A stretch of 32,500 bases of DNA from Symbiodinium natans. Taxonomy: Eukaryota; Sar; Dinophyceae; Suessiales; Symbiodiniaceae. The stretch is taken from assembly GCA_905221605.1 (NCBI GenBank), contig CAJNDS010000914.1, positions 1 to 32,500 of the forward strand. The letters are read 5' to 3'. Both the position numbers and the translations under genes were made by a program. The notes under the pieces were generated by a model. The model was not told the DNA's origin. It searched no databases and saw only the letters and a program-made list of their open reading frames with translations. Of the stretch, positions 9,939 to 21,240 are shown in pieces. Position 1 is the first letter of the stretch. Each line of letters opens with the position of its first letter.

Positions 9939-12900
9939 TTACTGACGCTGCTCCTGGGCGGGGACTGCGGGATGAATGATTATCTCAACCTGCAGCTCGT
10001 CGCGCTCAATGCCCAAACTTGCTGAATCACACGGCAACTCAAACATCAGAGAATCATTCGAAATTCGCTTCGGCATCCAGCCGAGAAGCGTCTAGAACAA
10101 GCAGACCGCCCACCCAAACTTTTCAGTTCACGAGGCCCCCTCCCTGCCCTCTATGTGCAACCGCCTCCCACAACCATCCCTGGCCCCAGGGAACCCCCCC
10201 CCCTGAACTGAAACCATCTCAATTTCTCCCTGAAACCTTTTGTTCTGGAACCCACCCTGACCCCGGAGCTGCTGAACCACACCGAAATGGGACCGTTGCG
10301 GGCCAGCCCGGCTGCCCAGGCGGCCCGCGCAAGCGTTTACAACCACTTTTCAGTTTCAGAACTCTTTCCAGGATCCAAGCTCCGGCACGATTGTGGTACA
10401 GGGTAAACTCCTGGCCCACTCGAGTGGGGCGAAAGGGAGGTCAACGTCATCATGTAATATGATCCAAAGCTCAGTCCTTCTTGCTCGGCATCAAGCGGCC
10501 AGTTCCCAGGATCGTCACTGGGACTATAGGTACCTTTGCCCTCTTGGCCATCGAGACAGGACCTGAGGAGACGCTGAAACAATGCCCTGGAGATGCTCTC
10601 AGAAAATCAGACCCAGGGGAATTTGAGGGCTCAGACAGATTTTAAGGGATTTGCCGAGGACCATCCCAACACGCAGCACAAGTGGCAGCGGGAACGCAAT
10701 TCATCTGCTTTGACTTTGCAGGATTCGGGGGGAAACATGTTGGGGAGGACTTAGGACAAAGAACCTAAGAACCACGTCGTGTTTGGAAGGAGCCTAAGTG
10801 CCGAAGTGTCCAGCAGCCTCGGGCACCTTAGGTCGGTGCCCTTCTTGAAGTCGAGGAGAGCTCCATCCAGACTTCTTGTACCCTGCGACGCAGACATGGG
10901 GCCCTGAATTTCTTATTTCTTGGGAGCTTTCTCTGCATCTTGGATCAAGGAGCAAAGCCGCAACCCACTTGCTGTGCTGGCCTCTGGAAAAATGAAAATG
11001 GACGTGCCCTGCCACCAGACTGTTCACCAGAATTCGACGAGATGCAGGAGCCGATGCAGTTCCCACTGCATGGTATTGAGACGGAACACAGTGCATTGCA
11101 ACATATTCCAAGTCCTTGCTAATGCAACAGCTTTGGAAACAGCTCTGTACAGCCTCCTCCAAGTAGCTCACGCAGTTCCGGAATGCCGCCATTTGGGACC
11201 TGCCAGCGCACAGTGCAGGGCTTTAGATTGAGCAGCCGACAAGAAAAGCCTATGCAAACCTTCGGTGTTCGAAGGGCGCTGTATCCAGAAAAGTACAACA
11301 AGTGGGGAATCTGGGAAAATAGTGATGAGCAAGTGCCAAATGTGTCTGAGACATCGCTTCCAATCAGGCATGCACCCGAGCATACCTAAGCAGACCCATG
11401 CAGACGTCAGAGGTCCGCGCACACACACACACACACGCACACACGCACACGCACACGCACACGCACACGCACACGCACACGCACACGCACACGCGCACGC
11501 GCACGCGCACGCGCACGCGCACGCGCACGCGCACGCGCACACGCACGCGCACACGCACACGCACACGCACACGCACACCCACGCGCGCGTGCGCGCGCGC
11601 AACACACCTACGCAGCGAGGTAGAAACTTGAGTGGTCAGGCCCGCTGGCACGTTCCGTATACAAGCTTCGTTGCTTTTGTCTGTTGCCACTCAATTGTCC
11701 TCCTGGGGCTCCCTTCCCCATTCACCTCTTATATTTCATATTCAGGGACCATGTGACCGGGCTCCCTGAAAGAAGCCGCGGCTTTTTCAAGCGCACGCTG
11801 CAAAAATCAGAATGAACGTACAAGATCATGTCATAGTATTACGAGTATGAACCGTATGAACCCTAAACGAATAAATTGGCATGACCGACATTGCTCTTCT
11901 GGAGATAACAAGAAACCGCTCCAGGCCTTCTGTCCTCCCGCTCTATCGTGATGGTACGAGCTCGCTTCATGACCCATCCGACAATGGGGATCTTCAAGAT
12001 GGATGACTTTGAAACCCACTTGAAAGATCTCCACCTCACAGCCAGGCACGGCGCGGCAAAGGACGCAGACACAAGAGCTGCTTTTGCACTACGACCACCA
12101 CACATGAGCCGAAGCAGAGGCAACAAGATCCAAGAAAAGGGGCCACACTTCATATCACTTCATGCAGATGCTTAACCAATTGACACACCGTCTCAGGCTG
12201 GCACAAGTGGTAGCAAGACAAGATGTCCATGAAAGACTGATGGTTCGCGACATAAACCTGGCGTGCGCTTAGGGCTTCGGATGGTCTAGGGCCGACATGT
12301 TTCAAGGATTAGGAAGGGCAACATAGGGAAGCGCAAAGCAACGCTGTTTCACTCCGCCTGCTGCAATTCGCGCAAGGGTTGCCACTGCCTGCTCTTCAGG
12401 CAGCAAGTTTTCGCGTCCCTTCACCTCGCAAGCGGCGAGTCTTCTGAGTCTTCTGGTACTTAGACTCCTTTGCATCCTTTGCCTTGACACTAAAGAAAGG
12501 CCACGTGGTCAACTGGCTCCACCTTGGTCAACAGAGTGGAGACGGGCCTGAAAGCCTGAAACGACCTGACCGAAATGTCACAACAATGCGTCAATGCCAC
12601 GCACAGATCACGCGGTCCACGAACTTGCGTGACTTCGGATCTTTGCGCTTCACGACCTTAGCACAGCATAGCACAACAGCGTGGAGTGCGGAGACTGGGA
12701 GCTATGGAACTCGTCCCGTGTTGTACAGTACATAAGTTATAAGTTAAATAAAAATTCACATCAGACTAGGCTGCAGACAGGGAGTCCTGCACGAGAGAAC
12801 AGCAAGCTGAGACAGCAAATCTAAGACCGTCCAAGACCCAAACAAAAAAACCCTCAAAGCGACAACACGACACCCAAACAGAGGGCCCTAATTGGCCCTA

Positions 12901-12987
12901 CATGTGTCACAATGCCACTTCGCCCCAGGTCCTGCCAAGATGGTCGGAACAACCAGGGATGAGAGGCAGAACATTGTCAGCATCAGC
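9939..12987 (-). CDS. 1-acyl-sn-glycerol-3-phosphate acyltransferase (PlsC/LPAAT)
   Basis: The enzyme adds a second acyl chain to lysophosphatidic acid to make phosphatidic acid in glycerolipid synthesis, at a membrane. Exons, 5' to 3': 12987-12936 (membrane helix LMLTMFCLSSLVVPTIL), 12656-12605 (KDPKSRKFVDRVI), 12424-12389 (VKGRENLLPEEQ), 12257-12205 (block I NHQSFMD, the HX4D catalytic motif), 12034-11927 (FKWVSKSSILKIPIVGW), 11199-11154 (FRNCVSYLEE), 11008-10982 (GTSIFIFPE), 10882-10840 (GTRSLDGALLDFKKG), 10562-10477 (VPIVPVTILGTGRLMP) and a last exon, 9989-9939 (VEIIIHPAVPA, stop TAA at 9941-9939). The FPEGTR block is split exactly between two exons. GTGRLMP is reminiscent of plastid-type enzymes. 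Phases agree at all junctions from 12257 to 10477 and at 12936/12656. One short exon is probably missing between 12605 and 12424 and a few residues before 9989. The N-terminus is unresolved. Confidence 0.92.
10982..11008 (-). CDS. 27-nt microexon of the acyltransferase
   Basis: The exon encodes only GTSIFIFPE, the first half of acyltransferase block III; the next exon begins GTRS. It is bounded by acceptor GTGGCAG and a GC donor (GAG|GCCAGC). Both flanking exons are phase 0 at these junctions, and the joined text FPE-GTR is the family signature, so the call rests on motif and phase together. Confidence 0.85.
11419..11606. repeat. Alternating (AC/GC)n tract
   Basis: About 188 bp of nearly uninterrupted purine-pyrimidine alternation (ACACGC, ACGCGC units), ending GCGCGCGTGCGCGCGCGC. 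It lies in the acyltransferase intron between exons 12034-11927 and 11199-11154. Alternation of this length with many CG steps favours left-handed Z-DNA. The His/Thr/Arg and Val/Cys frames across it are artefacts. Confidence 0.93.
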
Positions 12988-15608
12988 CTCGTGGGCCCCA
13001 ATTTGCTTTGGGAACCACGAAGGGAATTTGGGAGTTTTTCCTTTTTGTGTTTTCTGTGGCTTTGTGGCTTTTAGGCTTTGGGCCGTGGCATAGTTTTTCT
13101 GCCCGCAATGCTTGGACCGCTTAGAGTGGTACCCGAGGGATCGAAAGAAGGCCAGCACGGAGTGGCCAGGTATACGCCTGGCTCGATGAAACCCTGAGCC
13201 TGATTTCGGCAAACTAAGACTGCTCAGCCTTAGGGCTTTCGAAAAATTCAGGTGGACAAAGCACTCGTCCGGCGGACTTGTCGGGGGGCACGAACTGCTT
13301 CAGCTCCGCGCCAAGTCCTGACTCCAGATATGAGGTGCTCGATTAGACCATGTGACTTCTTAGGTTCTTGCTTTGCAACCCGGGGTGTGAAAGGCTTTCT
13401 GAACGCTGCCATATGCTGCCATCCTCACCATGTGCAGAATCCCAATCCCAACGCTTCCTGGAGCCGCCGCTCTGCCAACAAGCACGAGGGGTCGCGGCCG
13501 CCCTTGGCACCCGAGCACGGAAACTCGCACCCTTAAGGGTCCACACAGAGGAGGTGAGCGCACCAGGGACGACAGCACAGACACCGGAACACGCAGCCAC
13601 CAAGTCCCAGCGGCCCATCCATTCAAACTCCTAAACACCCCACAAACGCATGCACAGCACAGACCTTTCGAACTTCAAACCCAAATGCTGGATCGCTCTG
13701 AGGGGCAGGCCTCTATCGGTTGGCACAACGAAGCTGTCCGCCGCCTCCAGCAGCAGACCCTTTGCAACTGTTCGCTCTCGGAGGGCACTTGTTTAGATCT
13801 CCGACAACATTTGAATCTGCAGGGCCGGGCCCTTGAGCGGCTCGGAGGATAAGCAAGACACACCTGCCAAGGGCCAGGGGCCGGATCGCTCTGCACTCTT
13901 TCAAGGAGACTCCAGCAACCAGTTCTACAGATATCTACAGACAGCTCAGATCCCGACACATACACTCAGCAGTAGTGCAGGGCGAAGTGCCGCCCGCGCA
14001 CCCATCGCGGATGCGGAGGGCGTGCTCAGCGGCTTCTAATACTACTACTAGCAGCTACTGGGTACGAGGAGAGTCCAGTGGGTTGCTCCTTCTTAAGGGA
14101 ATACCGTTGAAGTAACTTACTGGCCAACTCAGGCAGGTCTGGTGCGAGAATTGGGACAGCGACAGTTTAAAGCAGGTGCTTCAAGTGCTGGCATCTTGAA
14201 TTTCGCGTCGCCATACCCAACCCATACACGATCCTCTTCCTTTTGCGCCATCGCGAGACCACCGACGCCCGGGCTCACTCCATGACCTGCATGACAGGCA
14301 CCACCAATAAGCCAAGCCATTTGCAGAGATCCTTGCATGTTTCTGGCTCAGAACCTCCGACAGGAAGAACGAGGCGTTGCATCCGGTCGCTGCATCCATC
14401 CTGCATTGCGGATCAAGCCTTGGGAAACGGGTCGGTCTGCATGCAGAGCGCATGTCTTGACGACCTGCTACAGGACTCGCCAAGCGTTCAACACGAAATC
14501 ATGAGTGCCAGGCTGCAGTAGACCTGGAGCAGCCAAATGATCACAAGTTATCCAGCAGACAAGTTAGACAAGGCATACCAGCAGGTCACTGACTAAGCCC
14601 TCACAAGAATTGATCCGGGCAGAGTGGTCTTTGAAGCTAAATGCCATCTTCAAAGAACCAATCGTATGAATACGGATAATAATAATAAGAATAATAATAA
14701 TAATTAATAGTAACTAATAATAATTACTAATTAAAAGTAATTAATAATAATTACTAATAATCATGATAGTAGTAATAATAATCACAACAAGAATAATCAC
14801 TGAATGTATCGCACTAGCAGCAATCATCATGATCATAGTGCCCATTATAATCATAGTAATCACAGTACTTGCCGTAGTCATAGTAATCAAGAGATCACAG
14901 TACTGTTCGTAAGAACAATCATATAAGCAACTCGAATAATTTGCCTTCCAAGCCAGAAAAAGCACAGAACCCTAAAGCCCTGAACTCTTGCACTTTTCAG
15001 CGCCAGGCCTTGAAGCAAGGACAGGAAGGCTCCGTGCCGCGGCAAAACCTCGACCAGTCTCAGGCAGATTCCTGTTTTGGGGGTTTGGGCATCAGGGCCA
15101 GGGTCCAGGATGAGGTCTTGGGTTATTCTAGTCGTTGTACGCGGCCCACGGAAAGAGAGCTTCCACCCCAGCTGAAGGAATCCGGAACCCTAAGCCCCTG
15201 AACCCCAGCACCATGTCAACACAAACCTTGCACCCCCCTTGCACCCCGCGGCTCCCTCTCGCCCCCCCCCCTGTTCCCCCCCCCCTGCGTCCCCTGCAGC
15301 CCACTAGCCCCCTCTGCTTACCCCAAAGAGGCCTTTGCTGACAACGGCCGCAAGTCCTGACGCTTCTTTTGTGCGAGGGGTGCCACAGGTTCTCGTAGGT
15401 CATGCCAGGGAAAGCAAATTACCTTTCTTATCACCCTTCTTAGTGGTAGTACTATGACTACCATGAATAGGATGATTACTATGATTGCTATGCTTACTTT
15501 GCGTACTGTGAATGCTCTGATTACTATTGGTACAATTACCATGTTTTACTAAGACTCATGCAAGCAATGGAGATGACATGAACGATGCTGCCGCTTTTGC
15601 TCTTGTTA
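12988..15608. other. Region without a recognised gene; possible 5' part of the acyltransferase gene
   Basis: No protein family is recognised. Protein-like minus-strand stretches with plausible splice signals include GHSVLAFFRSLGYHSKRSKH near 13110-13170, VVKTCALHADRPVSQGLIRN near 14400-14462 and LAMAQKEEDRVWVGYGDAK near 14200-14270. These may be upstream exons of the acyltransferase (for example a targeting leader) or of another gene. An AT-rich (TAA/TAG)n patch is at 14673-14780. The C-rich patch at 15226-15300 contains poly-C runs. Confidence 0.4.
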
Positions 15609-15800
15609 TTGTTCGTGCTGAGATAACTGTGCTCGATATTATTGTTCTTGTTCTTGCTACTGTTATTGCTCTTGTTCTATTGGTATAGTTGTTCTTGTTC
15701 TCCTTGTTCTTACTGTTCTTACTGTTCTTACTGTTCATGCTATTTTTGTTATTGCTGTTATTGTTGTTATTGTTGTTATTGTTCTTGTTGTTTTTTTGAT
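15609..15800. repeat. TTGTTCTTAC-type low-complexity tract
   Basis: Degenerate TTGTT, TTCTTAC and GTTATTG units. On the minus strand it reads as an Asn/Lys/Ser-rich frame (NNNNNSNNKNS) that starts inside the spliced-leader copy by a TTG codon. I treat that frame as an artefact of repeat composition. Confidence 0.8.
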
Positions 15801-15833
15801 GTTCTTTGTGTCCGAAAGAAGGATAGTCTGGTG

Positions 15834-15855
15834 CTTGAGCCAAAATGGCTACGGT
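15834..15855 (-). other. Dinoflagellate spliced-leader relic (DinoSL)
   Basis: The minus strand from 15855 to 15834 matches all 22 positions of the dinoflagellate spliced-leader consensus (D)CCGTAGCCATTTTGGCTCAAG, with A at the variable first base. In spliced-leader RNA genes the leader is followed by a GT splice donor; here the next bases are CACCAGAC, so it is not an SL RNA gene. The usual explanation (Slamovits and Keeling's model) is that a trans-spliced mRNA was reverse-transcribed and reinserted, leaving the leader in genomic DNA at the 5' end of the retrocopy. It points the same way as the surrounding genes: 0.9 kb downstream of the stop codon at 16744 and 2.9 kb upstream of the first recognised acyltransferase exon. 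Only one copy is present; no tandem truncated leader follows. Confidence 0.95.
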
Positions 15856-16049
15856 TCTTCGGTCTTACGGCTTCGGGTTTTGATGGTTTCGGGGGCTCAC
15901 GGGGGCTCAATGTGACCGTCCTTAGGGTGAAGCATGCCAGGCATTTGAGGCTTTCGACTCTCGCACTCGCACGCAGCAGGAAAGAATTGTGATGATTTGA
16001 GAGTTTAGGGTTTCTGGGGGCAGTCCACTGAAGAAGGCAAGCCTTTTAC

Positions 16050-16285
16050 AAATGCGCGTCCTAGCAGCAGTAGCCATAGCAGTAGCAGTAGCAGTAGCAG
16101 TAGTTTATAGACGATCATCTATCTAGAGATCTTCCAATATCAAAAGATACATGAAATCGTAATTCGGAAAAGTCTTATGATGCTTCTCCTAGAATGTTTG
16201 AATATTGCATAATTAATATCCTTGATCATGCATCCCATCATCCGCTGCTGCTGCTGCTGCTGTTGCTGCTGCTGTTGTTCTTGTC
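16050..16285. repeat. (AGTAGC)n and (TGC)n microsatellites
   Basis: An AGCAGT/AGTAGC tract at about 16060-16107 and a CTG/TTG tract at about 16243-16282. Both are trinucleotide-based and lie in the presumed intergenic interval between the stop codon at 16744 and the spliced-leader relic. Confidence 0.85.
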
Positions 16286-16743
16286 CTTGTTGAGTCTTCT
16301 TGTTGACCTCCCGACAAAAACGAAAAGGAACTCTAAACCCATACCTAAGTCCTTGTCTGCTTGAAGCGTGGTGAGAGGTGATGAGGGACAACGCTGCGCG
16401 TAGCACAGTCCTCCACTCGTCGCACTGCTTCAGGCTGCGCTTCTCCCGGCCAGTCCTCTACGTTGCAACTTGTCGGTGGCTTGGTGAAGCTTTAGGTCTC
16501 AGGGTTTGAAAGAAGCCCGAAATTGCTACCATCGTTGGAGAGAAGCACCTGTTGCCTGTTGGCACACCAGATTCCCAGCTAGTTTCCCCGCAGAAGCAGG
16601 AGTGCCAAAAACACAAAAATTGCTCTGGTTTTTGTAGGGCAGTAGCATTGGCGGGTGTATGATGTGTTGGGAGCAAGAGTCAAGAGCAAGATACCGAGCA
16701 CATAGGCACAGCTATCTTGTCAGAGCTTCAGGGCATAAGCATT

Positions 16744-18822
16744 TCAGTGCGAAAGCTGTTTGACACGCTGTGCTGAGGTCAAGGCCAAACGATTCTCGTC
16801 TGTGACGGCAAAGCCCTCGACATCGCCGAGGTCGGAGGATGCCTCACAAAGAGCTGCAGCTGGAAGATCGTCCAGCAGGGGCCACGAATCGATTTTTTGG
16901 AGACGATTGCAAAGAGACTGCCACGACATGAGCAACATCACGTGGGGATACGCCCGGTCGCGTTTGAGGTTGTGGGTTGAGGGTTTCGGGTTTGGGGTTT
17001 AGTGTTTGGGGTTTGGGGTTTGGGGTTTGGGGTTTGGGGTTTGGGGTTCGCTGTTTCTTTGAAGCCGGGTTGTGTGCGGCTGCAGAACCTTCATGAGCAC
17101 AGGACTTTTTGTGCGCAGCGACCTTCGAAATTTACCCAGGAATCTCGTGAAGCTTCCCTGGCTTCTTTGTCAATTCTACCTCCATCCTCGTTTGAGGAGA
17201 GGAACGACGCTAACTGCTGACCCACTTTTGGGTGCTACGCCCGAGACTTGGATTTAAGGAATGGCTTTATTTTATTGACATGTGAGTAACAGTGAATCTG
17301 GCACATAGTGGGAAAGGGAGTGCAGTCCCTGCGGCAAAGCTCAAAGCGACCACGTCATGTCACATCACAGAAGCTGCATCCTCAGCCATCGCGCTTGCGG
17401 ATGGCAGCAGACTGCTGGCGCTCAGATCTGCAACATTTCAAAAACATTTTACAACAGCGGTTGTGCACGTAGAGAAGGACATTGTCCTGACTCCGACTAT
17501 CTGAAGCACACACACATGCACCCATACTCTTCCCTGCTCTTGTTGGGCGACCCTGTTCATGAAGTTTGCTGTTGGATCCTGGCAGGACAACATCCCAATC
17601 ATGCTTCCCGTTCGAATGTGGCGTGTTGCCAAAGCAGGGGAAAATCGTCAGGTATTTCGCATTATGTACGATTCCATCACTTGCTGCTTCATGAGCACGT
17701 CCTGGATCGGCCAAGGTCACACCGTCGTCGCTTCATGCACCGAGTCGAAACAATCTCAAAACCCAGGGCTTAAGCTCCCCGCTTCCATCCTGGGATCCCT
17801 TTGTACCGGAAGTCTTGGTTTCTAGGAAAAATGTTGTAAGAAGTTACCCGTCACACAAACAAGAATCAAACCCGAGCTGCTCTTAAACTGCCTGCCACTC
17901 CTCTCATGTCTGGGCTTAGGGCTTAGTGGTGTGGGGTTTCGGTGGGCTCCAGCCTAAGAGATGGGTTGCACCACAAGCAATGGCCGAGGCGTTTGCTGTC
18001 CAGGGCTTTTTGGGCTTAGGGATGTGCGATTCTGGTGTGGATTTGCGCGCACCTTGACAATGTACGCCAAGCTGGTCATGTCGGTGTCAGGGTCGTTGGT
18101 TCGGCCCCAATTTCCCCCTGTCATCTCCACACGCACCCTGTCATCCACGAAGTGGAACTTGCACCTCGGAAAACAAAATATTATCATCAACACCGGGTGG
18201 TCAAACAAACATCTCTTGACAGGCTGATTCTCATTTGGGGCTTCCGCGTCTATGCTCACTTCTAGCTCAGGGCCCTGAAGATAGTCATTCTTGCCATACA
18301 ACTCCGTCTAGAAATGGCCCACCACAAGAGACTCTATATATTGGACCCGAAACCAAGAAACCCTACTTCGAGGCCAGGGCGCCTGGACACGCAGGTTTGG
18401 AAGACAAACCGATTCTGAACCGCGGCGATGAACTCCCCCATGTCCTGGGCTCGCCGAACCCGGGTCATCGGGTTTAGGGTTTAGGGTTTAGGGTTTAGGG
18501 TTTCAGGGTCTCGGAGTTTACGGGATCAGGGTTCAGGGTTCCGATCCACTACCCGGTAACAGATGCTGGGGATCAGGGCTTGCAGTCTGCAGGTTTTTGC
18601 GGTGTGCGGAAAGAAGCGCGCGCTGGGGACGACGCACATACAAATCACAGCTCGCCTCGACCTGGTCTAAGAACACTGCCCTATACTTGAATGCCAGACA
18701 TGCCTCGGACAAATCAACTGCAATCATCTGTACGCCTTTCAAATTTGCCATGTTTTCCACGGCCATCCAGAGGTTGCTCAGCAGGTCTACGAGAACCTCA
18801 GCATGGGCTTGCCACTTGGCCG
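16744..18822 (-). CDS. Unrecognised protein, 3' exons
   Basis: Five exons join in phase to a TGA stop: 18822-18642 (AKWQAHAEVLVDLLSNLWMA, then a 38-residue remainder including MIAVDLSEACLAFKYRAVF), 18164-18053 (CKFHFVDDRVRVEMTGGNWG ... MTSLAYIVK), 17578-17528 (DPTANFMNRVAQQEQGR), 17186-17136 (DGGRIDKEAREASRDSW) and 16842-16744 (ASSDLGDVEGFAVTDENR ... QRVKQLSH, stop). All four donors are GT (GTATGTG, GTGCGCG, GTATGGG, GTAAAT). I do not recognise the family. It has charged helical stretches, no membrane segment in these exons, and no Cys/His cluster. The 5' end must lie further right; candidates are listed for 18823-22028. The telomere-like (TTTGGGG)n patch at 16980-17045 lies in its last intron. 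The spliced-leader relic follows the stop codon by 0.9 kb. Confidence 0.65.
16978..17050 (+). repeat. Telomere-like (TTTGGGG)n patch
   Basis: GGGTTTCGGG, GGGTTTAGTG and about six TTTGGGG units. It is a variant of TTTAGGG with A replaced by G, like part of the 5088-5321 array. It lies in the last intron of the unrecognised gene. Confidence 0.85.
18468..18540 (+). repeat. Interstitial telomeric block
   Basis: Four to five TTTAGGG units from 18472, decaying into TTTCAGGGTCTCGGAG and GGGTTCAGGG by 18540. It lies in an intron of the unrecognised gene, between exons 18822-18642 and 18164-18053. Confidence 0.9.
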
Positions 18823-19228
18823 CTGCAGGCGAGATGACGGCCAAGCATGACACGCCGAACCCTACACCCCAAAACCATGGAACCCTGTGAACCCAAGTAC
18901 CGCCCCACCCAAACACTGCAGACCCCCCCCCCTTGCCTCAAGGAGGATGGTCAGGCCCACCTGCGCTACCGAAGACACACTGATGGCTGGTAGGGGGCCT
19001 GCTGGCGTCTTAAGGTTTAGGGTTTCCTGGGGTTTGCGGATGAAGAAGTAAGAGCATATTGGGACTCCAAGCCATGCTGTGCGAAGTCTAAACCCCCAGC
19101 CGTGGTTGAGCGTATCTGAGACAAGACTCATTGGGAGCAGTACCCAGCAATAGAAGTCCGGTTTGCAATCCCGCGGACATCCGCGGACCATAACATGGCA
19201 GGAACCCCCATGCTGCTTTGTGCCGGAG

Positions 19229-19275
19229 GTTTAGGGTTTAGGGTTTAAGGTTTTAGGGTTTAGGGTTTAATTAGG
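19229..19275 (+). repeat. Interstitial telomeric block, degenerate
   Basis: GGTTTAGGGTTTAGGGTTTAAGG followed by TTTTAGGGTTTAGGGTTTAATTAGGG; about five units with single-base changes. Confidence 0.88.
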
Positions 19276-21009
19276 GCCCTCCACCCTCTCTAACATCCTG
19301 GACGGCCCTCAATGCCCACAGATCAGCACCCCGCCAGGCTGTTGGTCTTTGCGTTGGCCACACAGGCGGGGAGGAACTCCAGGACCAGCGCCCGCTCCTC
19401 CGTGTTCTTAGGGACTTCTTTCTCGGATTTGAGTCGGGACCTTGGGATGCCTTGAGGGGCTTCGGGCTTAGGGATCTTGGGGTGCAGGATTAGGCGTTGT
19501 TCAAGGGTCCGCACTGCAAGGTGCTCCAGCTGCACAGGGATTTGCTCACTGCGACAACCACTTGCACACTCAGTGGCCATGCAGGGAGTGCTACGCAGCT
19601 ATCAAGGTGCTGCGCTCCATTAGTTCACGATGAGATGCACAGTGACCGCCCACATCCCTGAGAGGCGAAAGTCCTCCAGACCGTCGCTGAGAAAGTGCTG
19701 CGCCAGGAACGACTGCTCTCTGGAGCCTGAGGCTTTTTTGGATGGTCCACCATACTGCGAGCTGAAACCTTCAAAAAACGCTTTGTGCTGTTCAAGCGGC
19801 ATCCCTTTCATCATAAATAACCCTACACCGGCCGACACCCCTGAACTCACCTGATTCGACCTAGCTCGAGACATGGAGACATCACAGAAAGCCCAGGCAC
19901 CGAGGCTGTCCCAGGCTCTGCGAAGCTCTTTGTAGCCCTTGGCGTCCTAGCAACAGGAACTGGCCTTGGGGGGGGGGGGGGGGGGGGCAGGGCTTATATT
20001 ACCAGACATGGTGCGTTCAACACATCTCCGCATGCTCCGATGCAGGGGCAACGAGCCTGTACTCGGCTCAGGCACGCCAGGCGCACCAGCACGAAGTCCT
20101 CGGCAGAACGCTGGGGAAGCCGCAGCGCCGATGCCTTTGCATCGAGACAAGGAGTCTGCACGCAACCTACTTCGCGAGTCTCTTCACACCCGACAGGACT
20201 GCTGTGGATCACGTACCGCACACTCTTGAGCTCGATGGGTTGGGAAAGAATTCGCCATTCACACCACTAGCTGCAATCATGCCGTCTACCACATCTAAAG
20301 AAAGAAAAGGGGAGACCACGCACGGGCAGCAGTGCAGGTCGGGCACGCGGGCTGCGATGAAGCCCCAATAAATGCCTCGAGCAGTTGCATCCAGCAGATG
20401 CTGGAGCATCCGGATGCCAGAGATTACCGCCGGCGCATTTGTTGCGTTCCTCAGCTGGAAGCTGAACCCTCTACCCCCAGGGAGCTTTTGCGAGCCCTTC
20501 GAACTTTGGTGAGAACGGCTGCTTCCTGTGCAACAGTCATGAGCTAAAGATAAATGCAGCTGTAAGGACAGCCGAAACCAGCCGAGGCACATGAAGCGAG
20601 ACCCCTGCCCGGAAGCCAGGCCGCTCATGAAACCAAGCAGGAAGAGAATGTAAAATCGGAAAACCTGGGGACTTCTTGGTTAACACGGGGGGGGGGGGAG
20701 GGCAACTAGGGAGATGGCATGGAAGCCGCATCAAGGTTTAGGGAAGTGGGGCGGTGCTTAAGTTTAGGGCGACATCCCACCTTTAACATCCTCTGACACC
20801 CTTTGACCCTCAATCCGAAAAATTGCCTCCGGGGTCTGATACGCGAGATTTGGGCCCAAATTTGTTTTTCCCAACACCGTGCCTCCTCGCCCTCCTCCTT
20901 GTAGCTGAGTATCAGCTCCTGGAGACAGGGATCTCCATAACTCATGAGGCGCGGGGGGGCGGGGGGTAAGGGGGGGCTAAGGGGGGGGGGGGGGAGCTAA
21001 CATAAACCT

Positions 21010-21240
21010 TCAGCCCAAAGCTACACCCTAGACTGTAACCCTGAGACCTAAACTGCGTAAACTATACAAACCCTAAACCTGAAACCAGCTAAACAGTCCA
21101 TAGGCCCTGAAAAAACCTACAAACCCTATAAGCCCTGCAAACCCAAGCCCTAAAGGCCAAACAAACCCTAATGCCCAATCCCTAAACCCTACACCCTAAA
21201 TCCAAAACCTACGCCCTAAACCAGGCCAAAACTCCAAGCC
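21010..21240 (-). repeat. Decayed CCCTAAA array
   Basis: CCCTAAA, CCCTACA, CCCTATA, CCTAAAC and similar words recur about every 7-15 bp over 230 bp, but almost no two adjacent units are perfect. This is what a telomeric block would look like after long mutation. It lies between the channel gene and the unrecognised gene. Confidence 0.8.

Noticed and set aside
11948-12175. Plus-strand frame starting MMVRARFMTHPTMGIF
   Set aside because: It is the antisense shadow of the acyltransferase exon 12034-11927.
15556-15843. Asn-rich frame beginning inside the spliced leader
   Set aside because: It starts at TTG within the leader and follows a TTGTT-type low-complexity repeat; no other coding evidence.
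15834-15855. An SL RNA gene
   Set aside because: The leader is followed by CACCAGAC, not by a GT donor, and no downstream Sm-like site context was found.
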